Notes: generated by a model from the sequence alone, not told the origin. Counted from the stretch's first letter, positions 8,308 through 17,671 are shown. The stretch: DNA of 64,000 nucleotides from Caballeronia fortuita (GCF_001544835.2 NZ_FCNX02000001.1:558001-622000), one strand, 5' to 3'. Made by a program: numbers and translations.

Positions 8308-9597
8308 ATGGTTCCGCACCTTGTTACGGCGTTAAGTGGCCCGCTGCTCGACCTCGAGCGGAAAATTCTCGAGGCCATGCCCGCTATCGAGCGCTGGTTC
8401 CGGCTCGAATGGCAAGAGCACACGCCGCCGTTCTACTGTTCCGTCGATCTGCGCAACGCGGGGTTCAAGCTCGCGCCCGTCGACACCAATCTCTTCCCCG
8501 GCGGCTTCAACAATCTGCCGCAGGAAGTGTTGCCGCTCGCGGTGCAGGCGGCGATGGCGTCCATCGAAAAAATCTGCCCCGACGCAAAGAATCTGCTCGT
8601 GATTCCCGAGCGCCATACGCGCAACGCGTTCTATCTCGAGAACGTCGCGCGGCTCGCGCTCATCATGCGGCAAGCGGGACTCAACATCCGCTTCGGCACG
8701 CTCGATGAAAACATCCACGGGCCTGTGACCATCGCGCTCGCCGATGGCCAGAAGATCGTGCTGGAACCGCTCGAACGCACGCCGCGCCGTCTGGGACTCA
8801 AGAACTTCGATCCCTGTTCGATCCTGCTCAACAACGATCTGTCCGCAGGCATTCCGCCCGTGCTGGAAAACCTGCACGAGCAGTATCTGCTGCCGCCGCT
8901 GCATGCCGGCTGGGCCGTGCGCCGCAAGTCGACGCATTTTTCCTGTTACGACGATGTCGCGAAGAAGTTTTCGAAGCTCGTCGAGATCGATCCGTGGATG
9001 GTGAATCCGTATTTCGCGCACGTTGAGGGCGTCGATTACGAGGCGCGCACGGGCGAGGAAGCGCTCGCGGAAGCCATCGACGGCGTGTTGAAGAAGATCG
9101 CGAAGAAGTATCGCGAGTACGGCATCAGCGAGCGTCCGTATGTCGTCATCAAGGCGGACGCGGGCACGTATGGCAAAGGCGTGATGACCGTGCACGACGC
9201 GAGCGAAGTCGCCGCGCTGACCAAGCGCGAGCGCACGAAGATGAACGACGCGAAGGAAGGTCTGCAAGTCCACGACGTGATCGTGCAGGAAGGCGTGCAT
9301 ACGTTCGAACGCGTGGAGAATGCGGTCGCGGAACCGGTCGTGTACATGATCGACCGGTATGTGGTCGGCGGCTTCTATCGCGTGCACGATTCGCGCGAAC
9401 GCGATCAGAACCTCAACGCGCCGGGCATGCATTTCGTACCGCTCGGCTTCGAACACACCGCGCTGCCGGACACGCACGCGAAACCGGGCGCCGCGCCGCC
9501 GAACCGCTTCTACATGTACGGCGTGGTGGCGCGGCTCGGTTTGCTCGCGGCATCGGTCGAACTGGAAAAGACCGATCCCGAAGCGATTCAGGTGTGA
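8308..9597 (+). CDS. gshA: Glutamate-cysteine ligase (proteobacterial GshA type)
   Basis: Catalyses ATP-dependent joining of glutamate and cysteine, the first step of glutathione synthesis. The 429-residue protein is of the form found in beta-proteobacteria and acidithiobacilli (TIGR02049-like), not homologous in layout to E. coli GshA. Recognisable stretches are the N-terminal CSVDLRNAGFKLAPVDTN, NNLPQEVL, HFSCYDDVAKKF and the nucleotide-binding KADAGTYGKGVMTV. The ATG at 8308 is preceded by an AT-rich leader with a TACAAT -10-like box at 8275-8280. gshB starts 61 bases downstream, so the two enzymes of the pathway are probably cotranscribed. Confidence 0.93.
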   Translation: MVPHLVTALSGPLLDLERKILEAMPAIERWFRLEWQEHTPPFYCSVDLRNAGFKLAPVDTNLFPGGFNNLPQEVLPLAVQAAMASIEKICPDAKNLLVIPERHTRNAFYLENVARLALIMRQAGLNIRFGTLDENIHGPVTIALADGQKIVLEPLERTPRRLGLKNFDPCSILLNNDLSAGIPPVLENLHEQYLLPPLHAGWAVRRKSTHFSCYDDVAKKFSKLVEIDPWMVNPYFAHVEGVDYEARTGEEALAEAIDGVLKKIAKKYREYGISERPYVVIKADAGTYGKGVMTVHDASEVAALTKRERTKMNDAKEGLQVHDVIVQEGVHTFERVENAVAEPVVYMIDRYVVGGFYRVHDSRERDQNLNAPGMHFVPLGFEHTALPDTHAKPGAAPPNRFYMYGVVARLGLLAASVELEKTDPEAIQV

Positions 9598-9658
9598 CCG
9601 GTGCAAACAGGCGGCTTGCGGTAAGCTCGCAGGCCGCGCACCGAACTAGCAAATCGTC

Positions 9659-10615
9659 ATGAACATCCTCTTTATCGCCGACCCGCTCGATCGCTTCAAG
9701 ATCTACAAGGACACGACCTACGCGATGATGGCCGAAGCCGCGCGCCGCGGCCACGTGCTCTACGCGTGCGAGCCGCAGCATCTTGCATGGACCGGCGCGA
9801 AGGTCGAGGCGAGCGTGCGGCGCATCGCGATCGTCGGCGACGAGGCGAACAGCGATCGCTGGCCGTGGTATGCGGCCGAGCAGGCCGAATATCTGCCGCT
9901 CACGCATTTCGATGCCGTGCTGATGCGCAAGGACCCGCCGTTCGATCTGGAGTACGTCAACGCCACCTGGCTGCTGGAAATCGCCGAGCGCAACGGCGCG
10001 CGCGTGTTCAACAAGCCGCAGGCGATCCGCGATCACTCGGAGAAGCTCGCCATTGCGGAATGGCCGCAGTTCGTCACGCCGACGCTCGTCACGCGCGACG
10101 CCGCGCGTCTGCGCGCCTTCCACGCCGAGCACGGCGACGTCATCCTGAAGCCGCTCGACGGCATGGGCGGCATGGGCGTGTTTCGCGTAAAAGCGGACGG
10201 CATGAATCTTGGATCGATCGTCGAAATGCTGTCCGAAGACGGCGCGCGCACGGTGATGGCGCAGAAGTTCATCCCCGAAATCAAGGACGGCGACAAGCGC
10301 ATTCTGGTGATCGGCGGTCAGCCGGTGCCGTATTCGCTCGCGCGCATTCCGCAGGGCAGCGAAGTGCGCGGCAATCTCGCGGCGGGCGGTCTCGGGCGCG
10401 CGCAGCCGCTGTCGGCGCGCGATCGCGAGATCGCGGAAACGCTCGGTCCGGTGCTGCAGGCGCGTGGCCTGCTGCTCGCCGGGCTGGATGCGATCGGCGA
10501 CTATCTGACCGAAGTCAACGTCACGAGCCCGACGTGTTTTCGCGAAATCATGGATCAGACCGGCTTCGACGTCGCGGGCATGTTCATCGACGCGCTCGAG
10601 CGCGCGGCGCGCTGA
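9659..10615 (+). CDS. gshB: Glutathione synthetase
   Basis: ATP-grasp ligase joining gamma-glutamylcysteine and glycine. The 318 residues match the usual length. Visible features are the N-terminal GshB domain ([20 protein letters not shown]), [11 protein letters not shown], the ATP-grasp glycine-rich loop [13 protein letters not shown] (about residues 162-174), the metal and substrate region [12 protein letters not shown] and the C-terminal [13 protein letters not shown]. It lies directly downstream of gshA. About 280 bases of noncoding sequence follow before the PTS genes; I see no clear terminator there. Confidence 0.95.
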   Translation: MNILFIADPLDRFKIYKDTTYAMMAEAARRGHVLYACEPQHLAWTGAKVEASVRRIAIVGDEANSDRWPWYAAEQAEYLPLTHFDAVLMRKDPPFDLEYVNATWLLEIAERNGARVFNKPQAIRDHSEKLAIAEWPQFVTPTLVTRDAARLRAFHAEHGDVILKPLDGMGGMGVFRVKADGMNLGSIVEMLSEDGARTVMAQKFIPEIKDGDKRILVIGGQPVPYSLARIPQGSEVRGNLAAGGLGRAQPLSARDREIAETLGPVLQARGLLLAGLDAIGDYLTEVNVTSPTCFREIMDQTGFDVAGMFIDALERAAR

Positions 10616-10897
10616 GTCGGCCGACGAACGGAACGCGCGCGGACAGCGCGCCAAACTCACTCTTGCGAGACTGTTAGAATTGACTTCCCGGCGTCCCGGC
10701 TTTTGGGGCGCGATTGCGTCTCGAAGTGCGACTGGGCATCTAGGCGCAGGGTCAAGGAAGCCACAAGGCGGTTGTTTTCGCCGAACCGGCATCAACATTA
10801 GAGTTGTGTTCCGCGCCGCTCGCGCGTTTTCGAGCGAATTCGGACGTTATCGTCTGATTTTTTCGTCGCTGAATTGTCGCTGAGACAACATCCTGAC

Positions 10898-11386
10898 ATG
10901 GCTGGCATCCTGATCATCGCGCACGCACCTTTCGCCACGGCGCTTCGTGAGTGCATTGCCCATATCTATGGCGGTCTGCCCGCTCGCATCGGCTGCATCG
11001 ACGTGATGCCCGACTGCGATCCGGTCGAAGTGCGCGCGTTCGCACGCTCGGAAATTGATCGTCTGAAGGAAGACAACGGCGCAATCGTGCTGACCGACGT
11101 CTTCGGTGCGACGCCCGCGAACATCGCCGCGAGCCTGCACGATACCGACGTGCGCGTGCTCGCCGGCTGTAATCTGCCGATGCTGGTGCGCGCCGTCTGC
11201 TATCGCGCGACGCCGCTCGACACGCTCACCGAAAAGATTCTGCAAGGCGGCTCGAAGGGTATCCAGGAACTGGATTCGTCCACGCCGCTCAATCCCTGCG
11301 CCCTCGCGACGAAGGCCGCCGGCTCGCCCGATCCGGCCTGCTCGGCAAGCGCCGATCTCGTCAGCGCCAAAGCCGCCAGCCACTGA
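10898..11386 (+). CDS. PTS EIIA component, mannose (ManX) family
   Basis: Phosphoacceptor protein of the mannose-family EIIA fold. His9 in the N-terminal IIAHAPFA is the predicted phosphorylation site and the VLTDVFGATP loop is typical. There are no EIIB/C/D partners next to it; instead HPr and EI follow (37 bases to ptsH). This EIIA-HPr-EI phosphorelay without transporter is characteristic of beta-proteobacteria and is thought to be regulatory. The C-terminal 40 residues (from about 120) are low in complexity (SSTPLNPCALATKAAGSP) and beyond the EIIA domain. ATG 10898 is chosen over an upstream TTG because the protein then begins at the conserved MAGILIIAH. Confidence 0.88.
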   Translation: MAGILIIAHAPFATALRECIAHIYGGLPARIGCIDVMPDCDPVEVRAFARSEIDRLKEDNGAIVLTDVFGATPANIAASLHDTDVRVLAGCNLPMLVRAVCYRATPLDTLTEKILQGGSKGIQELDSSTPLNPCALATKAAGSPDPACSASADLVSAKAASH

Positions 11387-11423
11387 CGCCGCTCAATTCA
11401 TCCATCTAGCGCTTCGGAGCATC

Positions 11424-11693
11424 ATGCTGCAACAAGAAACAACGATCGTGAACAAGCTGGGGCTCCACGCACGCGCTTCGGCCAAGCTCACACAACTGGC
11501 GGGCAATTTCCAATGCGAAATCTGGATGAGCCGCAACGGCCGCCGGATCAACGCGAAAAGCATCATGGGCGTGATGATGCTGGCGGCGGGCATCGGCAGC
11601 ACGGTGACGATCGAAACCGAAGGCGCCGACGAAGCCGAAGCAATGCAGGCGATCCTCGCCCTGATCGCCGACAAATTCGGGGAAGGGCAGTAA
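11424..11693 (+). CDS. ptsH: Phosphocarrier protein HPr
   Basis: Carries phosphate from EI to EIIA proteins. The 89 residues include the active-site H15 in LGLHARAS and S46 in AKSIMGVMML, which is a kinase/phosphorylase target in bacteria that have HprK. Burkholderiaceae do carry hprK, so dual regulation is possible; hprK is not in this window. The start ATG 11424 follows CGGAG. It sits between the EIIA(Man) gene and ptsI, with a hairpin terminator at 11724-11747 that should attenuate readthrough into ptsI. Confidence 0.95.
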   Translation: MLQQETTIVNKLGLHARASAKLTQLAGNFQCEIWMSRNGRRINAKSIMGVMMLAAGIGSTVTIETEGADEAEAMQAILALIADKFGEGQ

Positions 11694-11723
11694 GCGCGCC
11701 TGCGCCGTGTCCAACCCATGAAA

Positions 11724-11747
11724 AGCCGCGCACCGACGCGGCTTTTT
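11724..11747 (+). terminator. Rho-independent terminator between ptsH and ptsI
   Basis: AGCCGCG (11724-11730) pairs with CGCGGCT (11737-11743) around a six-base loop, with a T-run 11743-11747. It suggests ptsI has its own promoter in 11750-11900 or is expressed at reduced level by readthrough. Confidence 0.75.
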
Positions 11748-11915
11748 CGTGTCCACGCCACGCCTTCGCGTAATGCCTTGCAACTGTTTCGGCCCTGACG
11801 CCACCGTGTGTTCAGGGCTTTGTCGGCGCAATCGAACTTATAATGGACGCGCGGTTTGCGCCCGCCGAGGGGGCTCCCGGCAGACCGTCACAATCAAGAA
11901 CTAGAGGAGGTGCGC

Positions 11916-13676
11916 GTGTCTTTCACGCTGCATGGCATTCCCGTTTCGCGCGGCATCGCCATTGGGCGCGCGTATCTGATCGCGCCGGCGGCGCTCGACG
12001 TGGACCATTATCTGATCGATCCCGATCAGATCGACGCGGAAATCGCACGATTCCACGCGGCGCAGGCGGGCGTCCTCGCCGAACTCGAAGCGCTGCGCGA
12101 AGACCTTTCCGCCGATGCGCCCAGCGAAATGGGCGCGTTCATCAACGTCCATACGATGATCCTGAACGACGCCATGCTCGTGCAGGAAACCATCGATCTG
12201 ATTCGCACCCGGCGCTACAACGTCGAATGGGCGCTGACCGAGCAGCTCGAGATTCTCGGCGGCTATTTCGATGAAATCGAAGACGAATACCTGCGCGAAC
12301 GCAAGGCGGACGTCGAGCAGGTCGTCGAACGTCTTTTGAAGGCGCTCGCGGGCGCGCCGACGGCGGCGTCGCTCGTCGTGCATACGGCGGCGAGCAACGG
12401 GCATAACGAGATGATCGTCGTCGCGCACGATATCGCGCCGGCCGACATGCTCCAGTTCAAGACGCAGGCGTTCAAGGGCTTCGTGACCGACCTCGGCGGC
12501 CGCACGTCGCATACGGCGATCGTCGCGCGCAGTCTCGGCATTCCGGCGTCCGTCGGCGTGCAGCAGGCGAGCGCGCTGATCCGCCAGAACGATCTGATCA
12601 TCGTCGATGGCGACCATGGCATCGTGATCGTCGATCCGGCGCCGATCGTCCTCGAAGAGTATTCGTATCGGCAAAGCGAAAAGCTGCTGGAACAGCGCAA
12701 GCTCCAGCGCCTGAAGTTTTCGCCGACGCAGACGCTCTGCGGCACGAAGATCGAACTGTGCGCGAACATCGAATTGCCGGACGACGCGCAAGTCGCGGTC
12801 GAAGCGGGCGCGATGGGCGTCGGCCTCTTCCGTACCGAATTCCTCTTCATGAACCACAAGGATCAACTGCCGGAGGAAGAGGAGCAGTTCGAGGCGTACA
12901 AGCGCGCGGTCGAACTGATGAACGGCAAGCCGGTGACGATCCGCACGATCGACGTCGGCGCGGACAAGCCGCTCGATTCGATGGGCGGCGGCGACGGCTA
13001 CGAAACCGCGCCGAATCCTGCGCTGGGCTTGCGCGCGATCCGCTGGAGCCTGTCCGAGCCGCAGATGTTCATCACGCAGTTGCGCGCAATTTTGCGGGCG
13101 TCGGCCTTCGGTCCGGCCAAGATCCTGATTCCGATGCTCGCGCACGCGCAGGAAATCGATCAGACGCTCGATCTGATCCGCGAGGCGAAGCGCCAGCTCG
13201 ACGAAGAAGGCGTCGCGTACGACCGCCAGGTCCAGGTCGGCGCGATGATCGAGATTCCGGCGGCGGCCATCGCAGTGCGGCTGTTTCTGAGCCGGCTGGA
13301 TTTCCTCTCGATCGGCACCAACGACCTGATCCAGTACACGCTCGCGATCGACCGCGCCGATAACAGCGTCGCGCATCTGTACGATCCGCTGCATCCGGCG
13401 GTGCTGAACCTGATCGCGTTCACGTTGCGCGAGGCGAAGCGCGCGGGCGTGCCGGTGTCGGTGTGCGGGGAAATGGCGGGCGATCCCGCGGTCACGCGTC
13501 TCTTGCTCGGGCTCGGGCTCACCGAATTCTCGATGCATCCAAGCCAGTTGCTGATCGTGAAGCAGGAGATCCTGCGCTCGAATCTGAAGGCGCTCGAAAA
13601 GCCGGTCGCGGATGTGCTCGCGGCCTACGAGCCCGCGGAGTTGCAGGCTGCGCTCGCGGCGTTGCAGAAGGTCTAG
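11916..13676 (+). CDS. ptsI: PTS enzyme I (PEP-protein phosphotransferase)
   Basis: Transfers phosphate from phosphoenolpyruvate to HPr. The 586 residues cover the HPr-binding N-domain, the swivelling domain with active-site H199 in GGRTSHTAIVAR, and the PEP-binding TIM barrel with GLFRTEFLFM, TIRTIDVGADKP, SIGTNDLIQY and VCGEMAGDP (active cysteine). I start at GTG 11916: AGAGGAGG lies at 11903-11910, five bases upstream, and the protein then begins SFTLHGIPVSRGIAIG, the usual EI N-terminus. A longer frame from 11856 lacks such a site. The stop codon overlaps the convergent heptosyltransferase stop in CTAG. Confidence 0.95.
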   Translation: MSFTLHGIPVSRGIAIGRAYLIAPAALDVDHYLIDPDQIDAEIARFHAAQAGVLAELEALREDLSADAPSEMGAFINVHTMILNDAMLVQETIDLIRTRRYNVEWALTEQLEILGGYFDEIEDEYLRERKADVEQVVERLLKALAGAPTAASLVVHTAASNGHNEMIVVAHDIAPADMLQFKTQAFKGFVTDLGGRTSHTAIVARSLGIPASVGVQQASALIRQNDLIIVDGDHGIVIVDPAPIVLEEYSYRQSEKLLEQRKLQRLKFSPTQTLCGTKIELCANIELPDDAQVAVEAGAMGVGLFRTEFLFMNHKDQLPEEEEQFEAYKRAVELMNGKPVTIRTIDVGADKPLDSMGGGDGYETAPNPALGLRAIRWSLSEPQMFITQLRAILRASAFGPAKILIPMLAHAQEIDQTLDLIREAKRQLDEEGVAYDRQVQVGAMIEIPAAAIAVRLFLSRLDFLSIGTNDLIQYTLAIDRADNSVAHLYDPLHPAVLNLIAFTLREAKRAGVPVSVCGEMAGDPAVTRLLLGLGLTEFSMHPSQLLIVKQEILRSNLKALEKPVADVLAAYEPAELQAALAALQKV

Positions 13677-14890
13677 GCCAGACCGCGATCCGCGATCAGC
13701 CGATTCACCTGAGCGATGACCTGCTCGGGTGAGATCGCCGAAGTGCATTGAAAGCGGCCGGACTTGTCGCGCCGGCGCGGACACCACTGAAAATCGCGCG
13801 TGTCGAAGTCGCAAGTCGTGTCGTTGAAGCAACTGTTGCAGGCGTGGAAATTGATGACGCGATACGGCGTGCGGAACTCCGTGTGCGGGTGAGTGAAGCC
13901 GCTGATCATCACGACGGGCGTGGCCGCCGCCCATGCGAGCCACGACAGTCCGCTGCTCAGTCCCACGAAGAAATCCGCGTGCCGCAGCAGTGCCGCGCGC
14001 TCGAGAAGCGGACGATCGCCGGTAAAGTCCTCGCATCCTTCGGGCATCGTGTTGATGGCGCCATCGACGCTGTATTCGCGATGCTGGTCGATGCACAACA
14101 CGCGGTATCCGCGCGACTTCAGATGAGCGATCAAGGTTGGCCAGCCGCGCGGGTTGTTCCAGTACTTGCACTGTGCCGTCGATTGCGTCGCGACGCAGAC
14201 GTAGCGTTCGGCCACGGGCCGCGTCGAATCCGCGATCACGATGTGGGGCCGGCGTTCCTCGCACGGCACGCCGAGCAGATAAGACGCGGCGTCCTGCAGG
14301 CTGCTTACGCGCGGATCGGTGGGCTGGTGATCGCGATCCGAGTACGGCGAGAAAAAACCAAGGTGGTAGGTCGCGTAGAACGACTCATCGAGCGAATCGG
14401 CGGTGTCGGGCGACACGAAGCGCATCGCGGGATAACCTTCCGCGAATAGCGTCTGCAGATGCACCGGCAGCACGACGTGAACATGGCATTGATGCGCGAG
14501 CCGGAACGCTTCCACGGCGGGCATCCACGCGAGCGTATCTCCGAGCGCGGTGCCGGACGGATGAAGCAAGACGTTGCGGCCGCGCGCGTCGTAAGCGTGT
14601 TCAAACACGAGTCGCTCGCCGTCGAACACTTGCAACTCGAAGCGCACGAAATATTTGCGCCGGCTCGCGACGACTCGATTTGCTTCGACCGGCTCGTCGA
14701 AGATGAGGCTGAAGGTGTCCAGATCGACCATTCGGACCCGCCAGCCATCGACGGGAACCTGCACCCGGCAACCGTAATTGAAATCGTAAAGGATGCCTTC
14801 CGGCCCGGCGATGTGCGGAAGCGACGGCCGCGCAAACGCGCTTCGCGTGAGTCCACGTTGCGCGCTCGCCGGCGAAGTGATGGTGCTCAA
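13673..14890 (-). CDS. Autotransporter strand-loop-strand O-heptosyltransferase (TibC/Aah-like)
   Basis: Predicted cytoplasmic GT-B glycosyltransferase that adds heptose to passenger domains of self-associating autotransporters, as TibC and Aah do. The 405-residue protein starts with a beta-rich region (FNYGCRVQVPVDGWRVRMVDLDT), then HPSGTALGDTLAWMPAVEAF, the nucleotide-sugar site CKYWNNPRGWP and FVGLSSGLSWLAWA. The C-terminal cysteines C351, C354, C360, C370 and C382 (CNSC...WCP...FQC) resemble the iron-binding cysteine cluster of TibC. No autotransporter substrate gene or heptose synthesis gene lies in this window, so it is an orphan here. It converges on ptsI with overlapping stops and stands apart from the housekeeping genes on either side. 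Family assignment is by recognition. Confidence 0.82.
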   Translation of the reverse strand: MSTITSPASAQRGLTRSAFARPSLPHIAGPEGILYDFNYGCRVQVPVDGWRVRMVDLDTFSLIFDEPVEANRVVASRRKYFVRFELQVFDGERLVFEHAYDARGRNVLLHPSGTALGDTLAWMPAVEAFRLAHQCHVHVVLPVHLQTLFAEGYPAMRFVSPDTADSLDESFYATYHLGFFSPYSDRDHQPTDPRVSSLQDAASYLLGVPCEERRPHIVIADSTRPVAERYVCVATQSTAQCKYWNNPRGWPTLIAHLKSRGYRVLCIDQHREYSVDGAINTMPEGCEDFTGDRPLLERAALLRHADFFVGLSSGLSWLAWAAATPVVMISGFTHPHTEFRTPYRVINFHACNSCFNDTTCDFDTRDFQWCPRRRDKSGRFQCTSAISPEQVIAQVNRLIADRGLA

Positions 14891-14967
14891 AGAACGATCC
14901 GCCCTGCGATTGAAGAATCGACGAGCTTAAGCGGACCGGCCGGCCGACGGTGTAAGACGCGACCGAA

Positions 14968-15738
14968 TTAGCGCGCCGCTTCGTGGTTTCCGGTGTTTGC
15001 GCAGACCGGGCAATCCGGCTGCCGCGCGATTCGCATCGTGTTCCATTCCATGCGCAGCGAATCGAGCATCATCAGCCGGCCCGCGAGCGTCGTGCCGAAG
15101 CCGCCGATCACGCGCAACGCTTCCGCCGCCTGCATCGCGCCGATGATGCCGACCGTCGGCGCGAACACGCCCATCGTCGAACACGCGACTTCGTCGAACG
15201 GCTGATCCGGCGGAAACACGCACGCGTAGCAGGGCGAATCGGGCGCGCGCAGGTCAAAGGTGCTGATTTGTCCGTCGAAGCGCAGCGCCGCGCCCGACAC
15301 GAGCGGCACGCCATGCGCGACACACGCCGTGTTGATCGCGTGGCGCGTCGCGAAGTTGTCGCTGCAATCGAGCACCACGGTGGCTTGCGGCACGTTCACG
15401 TCGAGCCAGGTCTTGTCCGCACGCGCGTTGACCGCGATCACGTCGATGTCCGGATTCAGCGCGTTCAGCGTCTCGCGCGCCGATTCCACCTTGGGCGTGC
15501 CGACCGACCGCGTCGTATGCACGATCTGCCGCTGCAAGTTCGTGAGATCGACGCTATCGGCATCGACAAGCGTGATCTTTCCGACGCCCGCGGCCGCGAG
15601 ATAAATCGCCGCGGGCGCGCCGAGCCCACCGGCGCCAATGATGATCGCGTGCGCATCGAGAAAGCGCTGCTGCGCTTCGATGCCGATTTCATCGACGAGA
15701 ATATGGCGGGAATAGCGAAGGAGTTGGTCGTCGTTCAT
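14968..15738 (-). CDS. moeB: HesA/MoeB/ThiF family adenylyltransferase
   Basis: E1-like enzyme that adenylates the C-terminal glycine of a small ubiquitin-fold sulfur carrier (MoaD or ThiS) for molybdopterin or thiazole synthesis. The 256 residues start with YSRHILVDEIGIEAQQR, followed by the nucleotide-binding GAGGLGAPAAIYLAAAG, the acidic DADSVDLTNLQRQ and two zinc Cys pairs (CYAC and CPVC). There is no rhodanese domain, as in E. coli MoeB. Neither moaD nor thiS is adjacent, so MoeB versus ThiF cannot be separated. Start MNDDQLL at 15738 is chosen over a start 11 codons upstream by homology. A hairpin between this gene and ctpA suggests separate transcription. Confidence 0.85.
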   Translation of the reverse strand: MNDDQLLRYSRHILVDEIGIEAQQRFLDAHAIIIGAGGLGAPAAIYLAAAGVGKITLVDADSVDLTNLQRQIVHTTRSVGTPKVESARETLNALNPDIDVIAVNARADKTWLDVNVPQATVVLDCSDNFATRHAINTACVAHGVPLVSGAALRFDGQISTFDLRAPDSPCYACVFPPDQPFDEVACSTMGVFAPTVGIIGAMQAAEALRVIGGFGTTLAGRLMMLDSLRMEWNTMRIARQPDCPVCANTGNHEAAR

Positions 15739-15790
15739 CGCGGAAAGAATCGGCTTGCTCGAACGAAGCATTCTAAGCGCGCGAAAGAGA

Positions 15791-15823
15791 AAAGGCTTCG
15801 CAGCATTGCGCTGCGAAGCCTTT
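15791..15823 (-). terminator. Terminator after ctpA
   Basis: A perfect 14-bp stem (15791-15804 with 15810-15823) with a five-base loop lies just past the ctpA stop. On the minus strand it is followed by TTTTCTCTTT, so it should terminate ctpA before moeB. Confidence 0.85.
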
Positions 15824-15840
15824 GCAGGACTGCGGAAGCG

Positions 15841-17424
15841 TTACTTCGACTGCTGCGCGGTCGGCGACGAAGCCGGTTGCGCACCCGATGCCGGCGCGGA
15901 ACCCGGCGTGGCCGGCAGCGCAGGCGTCGCGACGACCGGAGCGGATGCCGAACGCGCCGGCTTGTTCTGCGCGAGCTTGCGTTCGCTGTACGACTTCGAC
16001 TCGACGACCTGCTTGCCTTCGAGCTTGTTCAGCCCTTGTTGCAGCATGAAGTCGTCGGAGCTGCCGAACTCGACCGGCTTGCGCTCGCGGTCCTTGCGGC
16101 GCTGCTCGGGCGTCTTCTTGTCGTTCTGCTCTTCGAGAATGCGCAGTTGTTCCAGACGATCTGCTTCGCGCTGCTCCTGTTCCTTCTTCTCGTTCGGATC
16201 TTGCGTGTTCGCGAGGTGATTCGAGTAATCGACTTCGCGCGTGACGAGCGCGTCGTCCGGATCGCCGTCCGCGTACTGATCGACCGGAACGTCGGGGCGC
16301 ACGCCCTGGTTCTGGATCGACTTGCCGCTCGGCGTGTAGTAGTAGGCCGTGGTGAGGCGCAGGGCGCTGTCGGCGGTCATCGGACGGACGGTCTGCACCG
16401 AGCCCTTGCCGAACGTCGTCTTGCCGACGATCAGCGCGCGATGATGATCCTGCAGCGCACCCGCGACGATTTCCGATGCCGACGCCGAGTAAGCGTTCGT
16501 CAGCACGACCATCGGCACCTTCTTGAAGATCTCCGGCACGTTCTTCAACGGGTCGGTATCGAAGGACGGCAGACGATAGTTGTCATAGGTGTCGCGGAAC
16601 GTCTGCTTCGCATCCGCGATCTGGCCATTGGTCGACACGACCACCGCGTTATCCGGCAGGAACGCGCCCGCGACGCCGACCGCGCTCTGCAGCAGGCCGC
16701 CGCCGTTGTTGCGCAGATCGAGCACGAGGCCCTTCAGGTTCGGCTGTTGGCGCGCGAGATCCTGCAGCTTCGCGGCGAGATCCGGCACCGTACGCTCCTG
16801 GAAGCTCGTGATGCGGATATAGCCGTAGCCCGGCTCCGGCACCTTCATCTTCACGGACTGTACGCGGATCACGGCGCGCGTGACGGTCAGCGGGAACGTG
16901 CGGTCGTCGCTCTTGCGGAAGATCGTGAGCGTGACCTTCGTGCCCGGCTCGCCGCGCATCTGCTTCACGGCTTTGTCCAGCGTCATGCCGCGCACCGGCT
17001 TGTCGTTGATGCGCGTGATGAGGTCGCCGGGACGGATGCCGGCGCGGAACGCGGGCGTATCTTCAATGGGCGAAATGACCTTGATGAGCCCGTCTTCCGA
17101 AGAAATCTCGATGCCAAGGCCCGCAAAACGGCCCTTGGTCTGTTCCTGGAGTTCTTCGTAGTCGGTCTTGTCGAGGTAGGAGGAGTGCGGGTCGAGGCTC
17201 GACACCATGCCCTTGATCGCGGCGGTGAGGAGCTTTTTATCGTCGACCGGTTCGACGTATTCGTGCTTGATCTGACCGAAAACTTCGGCGAAAAGCCGCA
17301 ATTGTTCGAGCGGTAGAGGCGACGAAGCGGCTTGCTGTGCGGATGCGGAAATCTGCAGGGTTGCGAGTGCGCCGGCAGCAACGCCGACGGCGACCAGGCT
17401 GAAGTTTTTCAGGTTCTTTCGCAT
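15841..17424 (-). CDS. ctpA: C-terminal processing peptidase, S41 family (CtpA)
   Basis: Periplasmic serine protease with Ser/Lys dyad. A signal anchor (residues 1-28, MRKNLKNFSLVAVGVAAGAL) precedes a PDZ domain (about 100-190, containing GLGIEISSEDG and RPGDLITRINDKPVRGM) and the S41 core with catalytic serine in YSASASEIVAGAL and lysine in FGKGSVQTV. Length is 527 residues; the last ~130 (from about 395) form a charged and then Ala/Pro/Ser-rich extension not needed for catalysis (RKDRERKPVEFG, then ASAPVVATPALP). It follows gpmA in the same direction, the usual order in this family of bacteria, and ends at a strong terminator. Confidence 0.92.
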   Translation of the reverse strand: MRKNLKNFSLVAVGVAAGALATLQISASAQQAASSPLPLEQLRLFAEVFGQIKHEYVEPVDDKKLLTAAIKGMVSSLDPHSSYLDKTDYEELQEQTKGRFAGLGIEISSEDGLIKVISPIEDTPAFRAGIRPGDLITRINDKPVRGMTLDKAVKQMRGEPGTKVTLTIFRKSDDRTFPLTVTRAVIRVQSVKMKVPEPGYGYIRITSFQERTVPDLAAKLQDLARQQPNLKGLVLDLRNNGGGLLQSAVGVAGAFLPDNAVVVSTNGQIADAKQTFRDTYDNYRLPSFDTDPLKNVPEIFKKVPMVVLTNAYSASASEIVAGALQDHHRALIVGKTTFGKGSVQTVRPMTADSALRLTTAYYYTPSGKSIQNQGVRPDVPVDQYADGDPDDALVTREVDYSNHLANTQDPNEKKEQEQREADRLEQLRILEEQNDKKTPEQRRKDRERKPVEFGSSDDFMLQQGLNKLEGKQVVESKSYSERKLAQNKPARSASAPVVATPALPATPGSAPASGAQPASSPTAQQSK

Positions 17425-17614
17425 AAAGGGTGCGGTCGGAATCGGATGGGCTGCATCGTAGGTGACGGGCCAGTATACCCGCTCGCCTTGATTGACGACT
17501 TAAACGCAACTTAAATGCCTGATGCATTCATCCCGCGAAGCGATCGCTTGCGCACGTTGAGAAACGATCCTGTCGATGCCGCTCGCGCCGCGTCAGCCGC
17601 GCGCCATGAATGCA

Positions 17615-17642
17615 GCGAGGGCGCCCGTGACGGCGCCCTCGC
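17615..17642. other. Stem-loop downstream of gpmA
   Basis: GCGAGGGCGCC (17615-17625) pairs perfectly with GGCGCCCTCGC (17632-17642) around a six-base loop. It lies 30 bases past the gpmA stop, but neither side has a T-run, so it is more likely an mRNA-stabilising or weak terminating structure than a strong terminator. Confidence 0.55.
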
Positions 17643-17671
17643 TAACTAAAACGACTGCCTGAGAGCCGCAA

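Noticed and set aside
11901..14264. Open frame of 787 codons antisense to ptsI and the heptosyltransferase
   Set aside because: Its composition is Arg/His/Asp-rich nonsense typical of the complement of GC-rich genes; ptsI and the glycosyltransferase in this span are unmistakable.
14983..17316. Open frame of 777 codons antisense to moeB and ctpA
   Set aside because: Spans the ctpA terminator and two well-recognised genes; shadow of GC-rich coding.
17615..17642. Strong terminator for gpmA
   Set aside because: The stem is perfect but no T-run follows on either strand, so it is listed only as a stem-loop.
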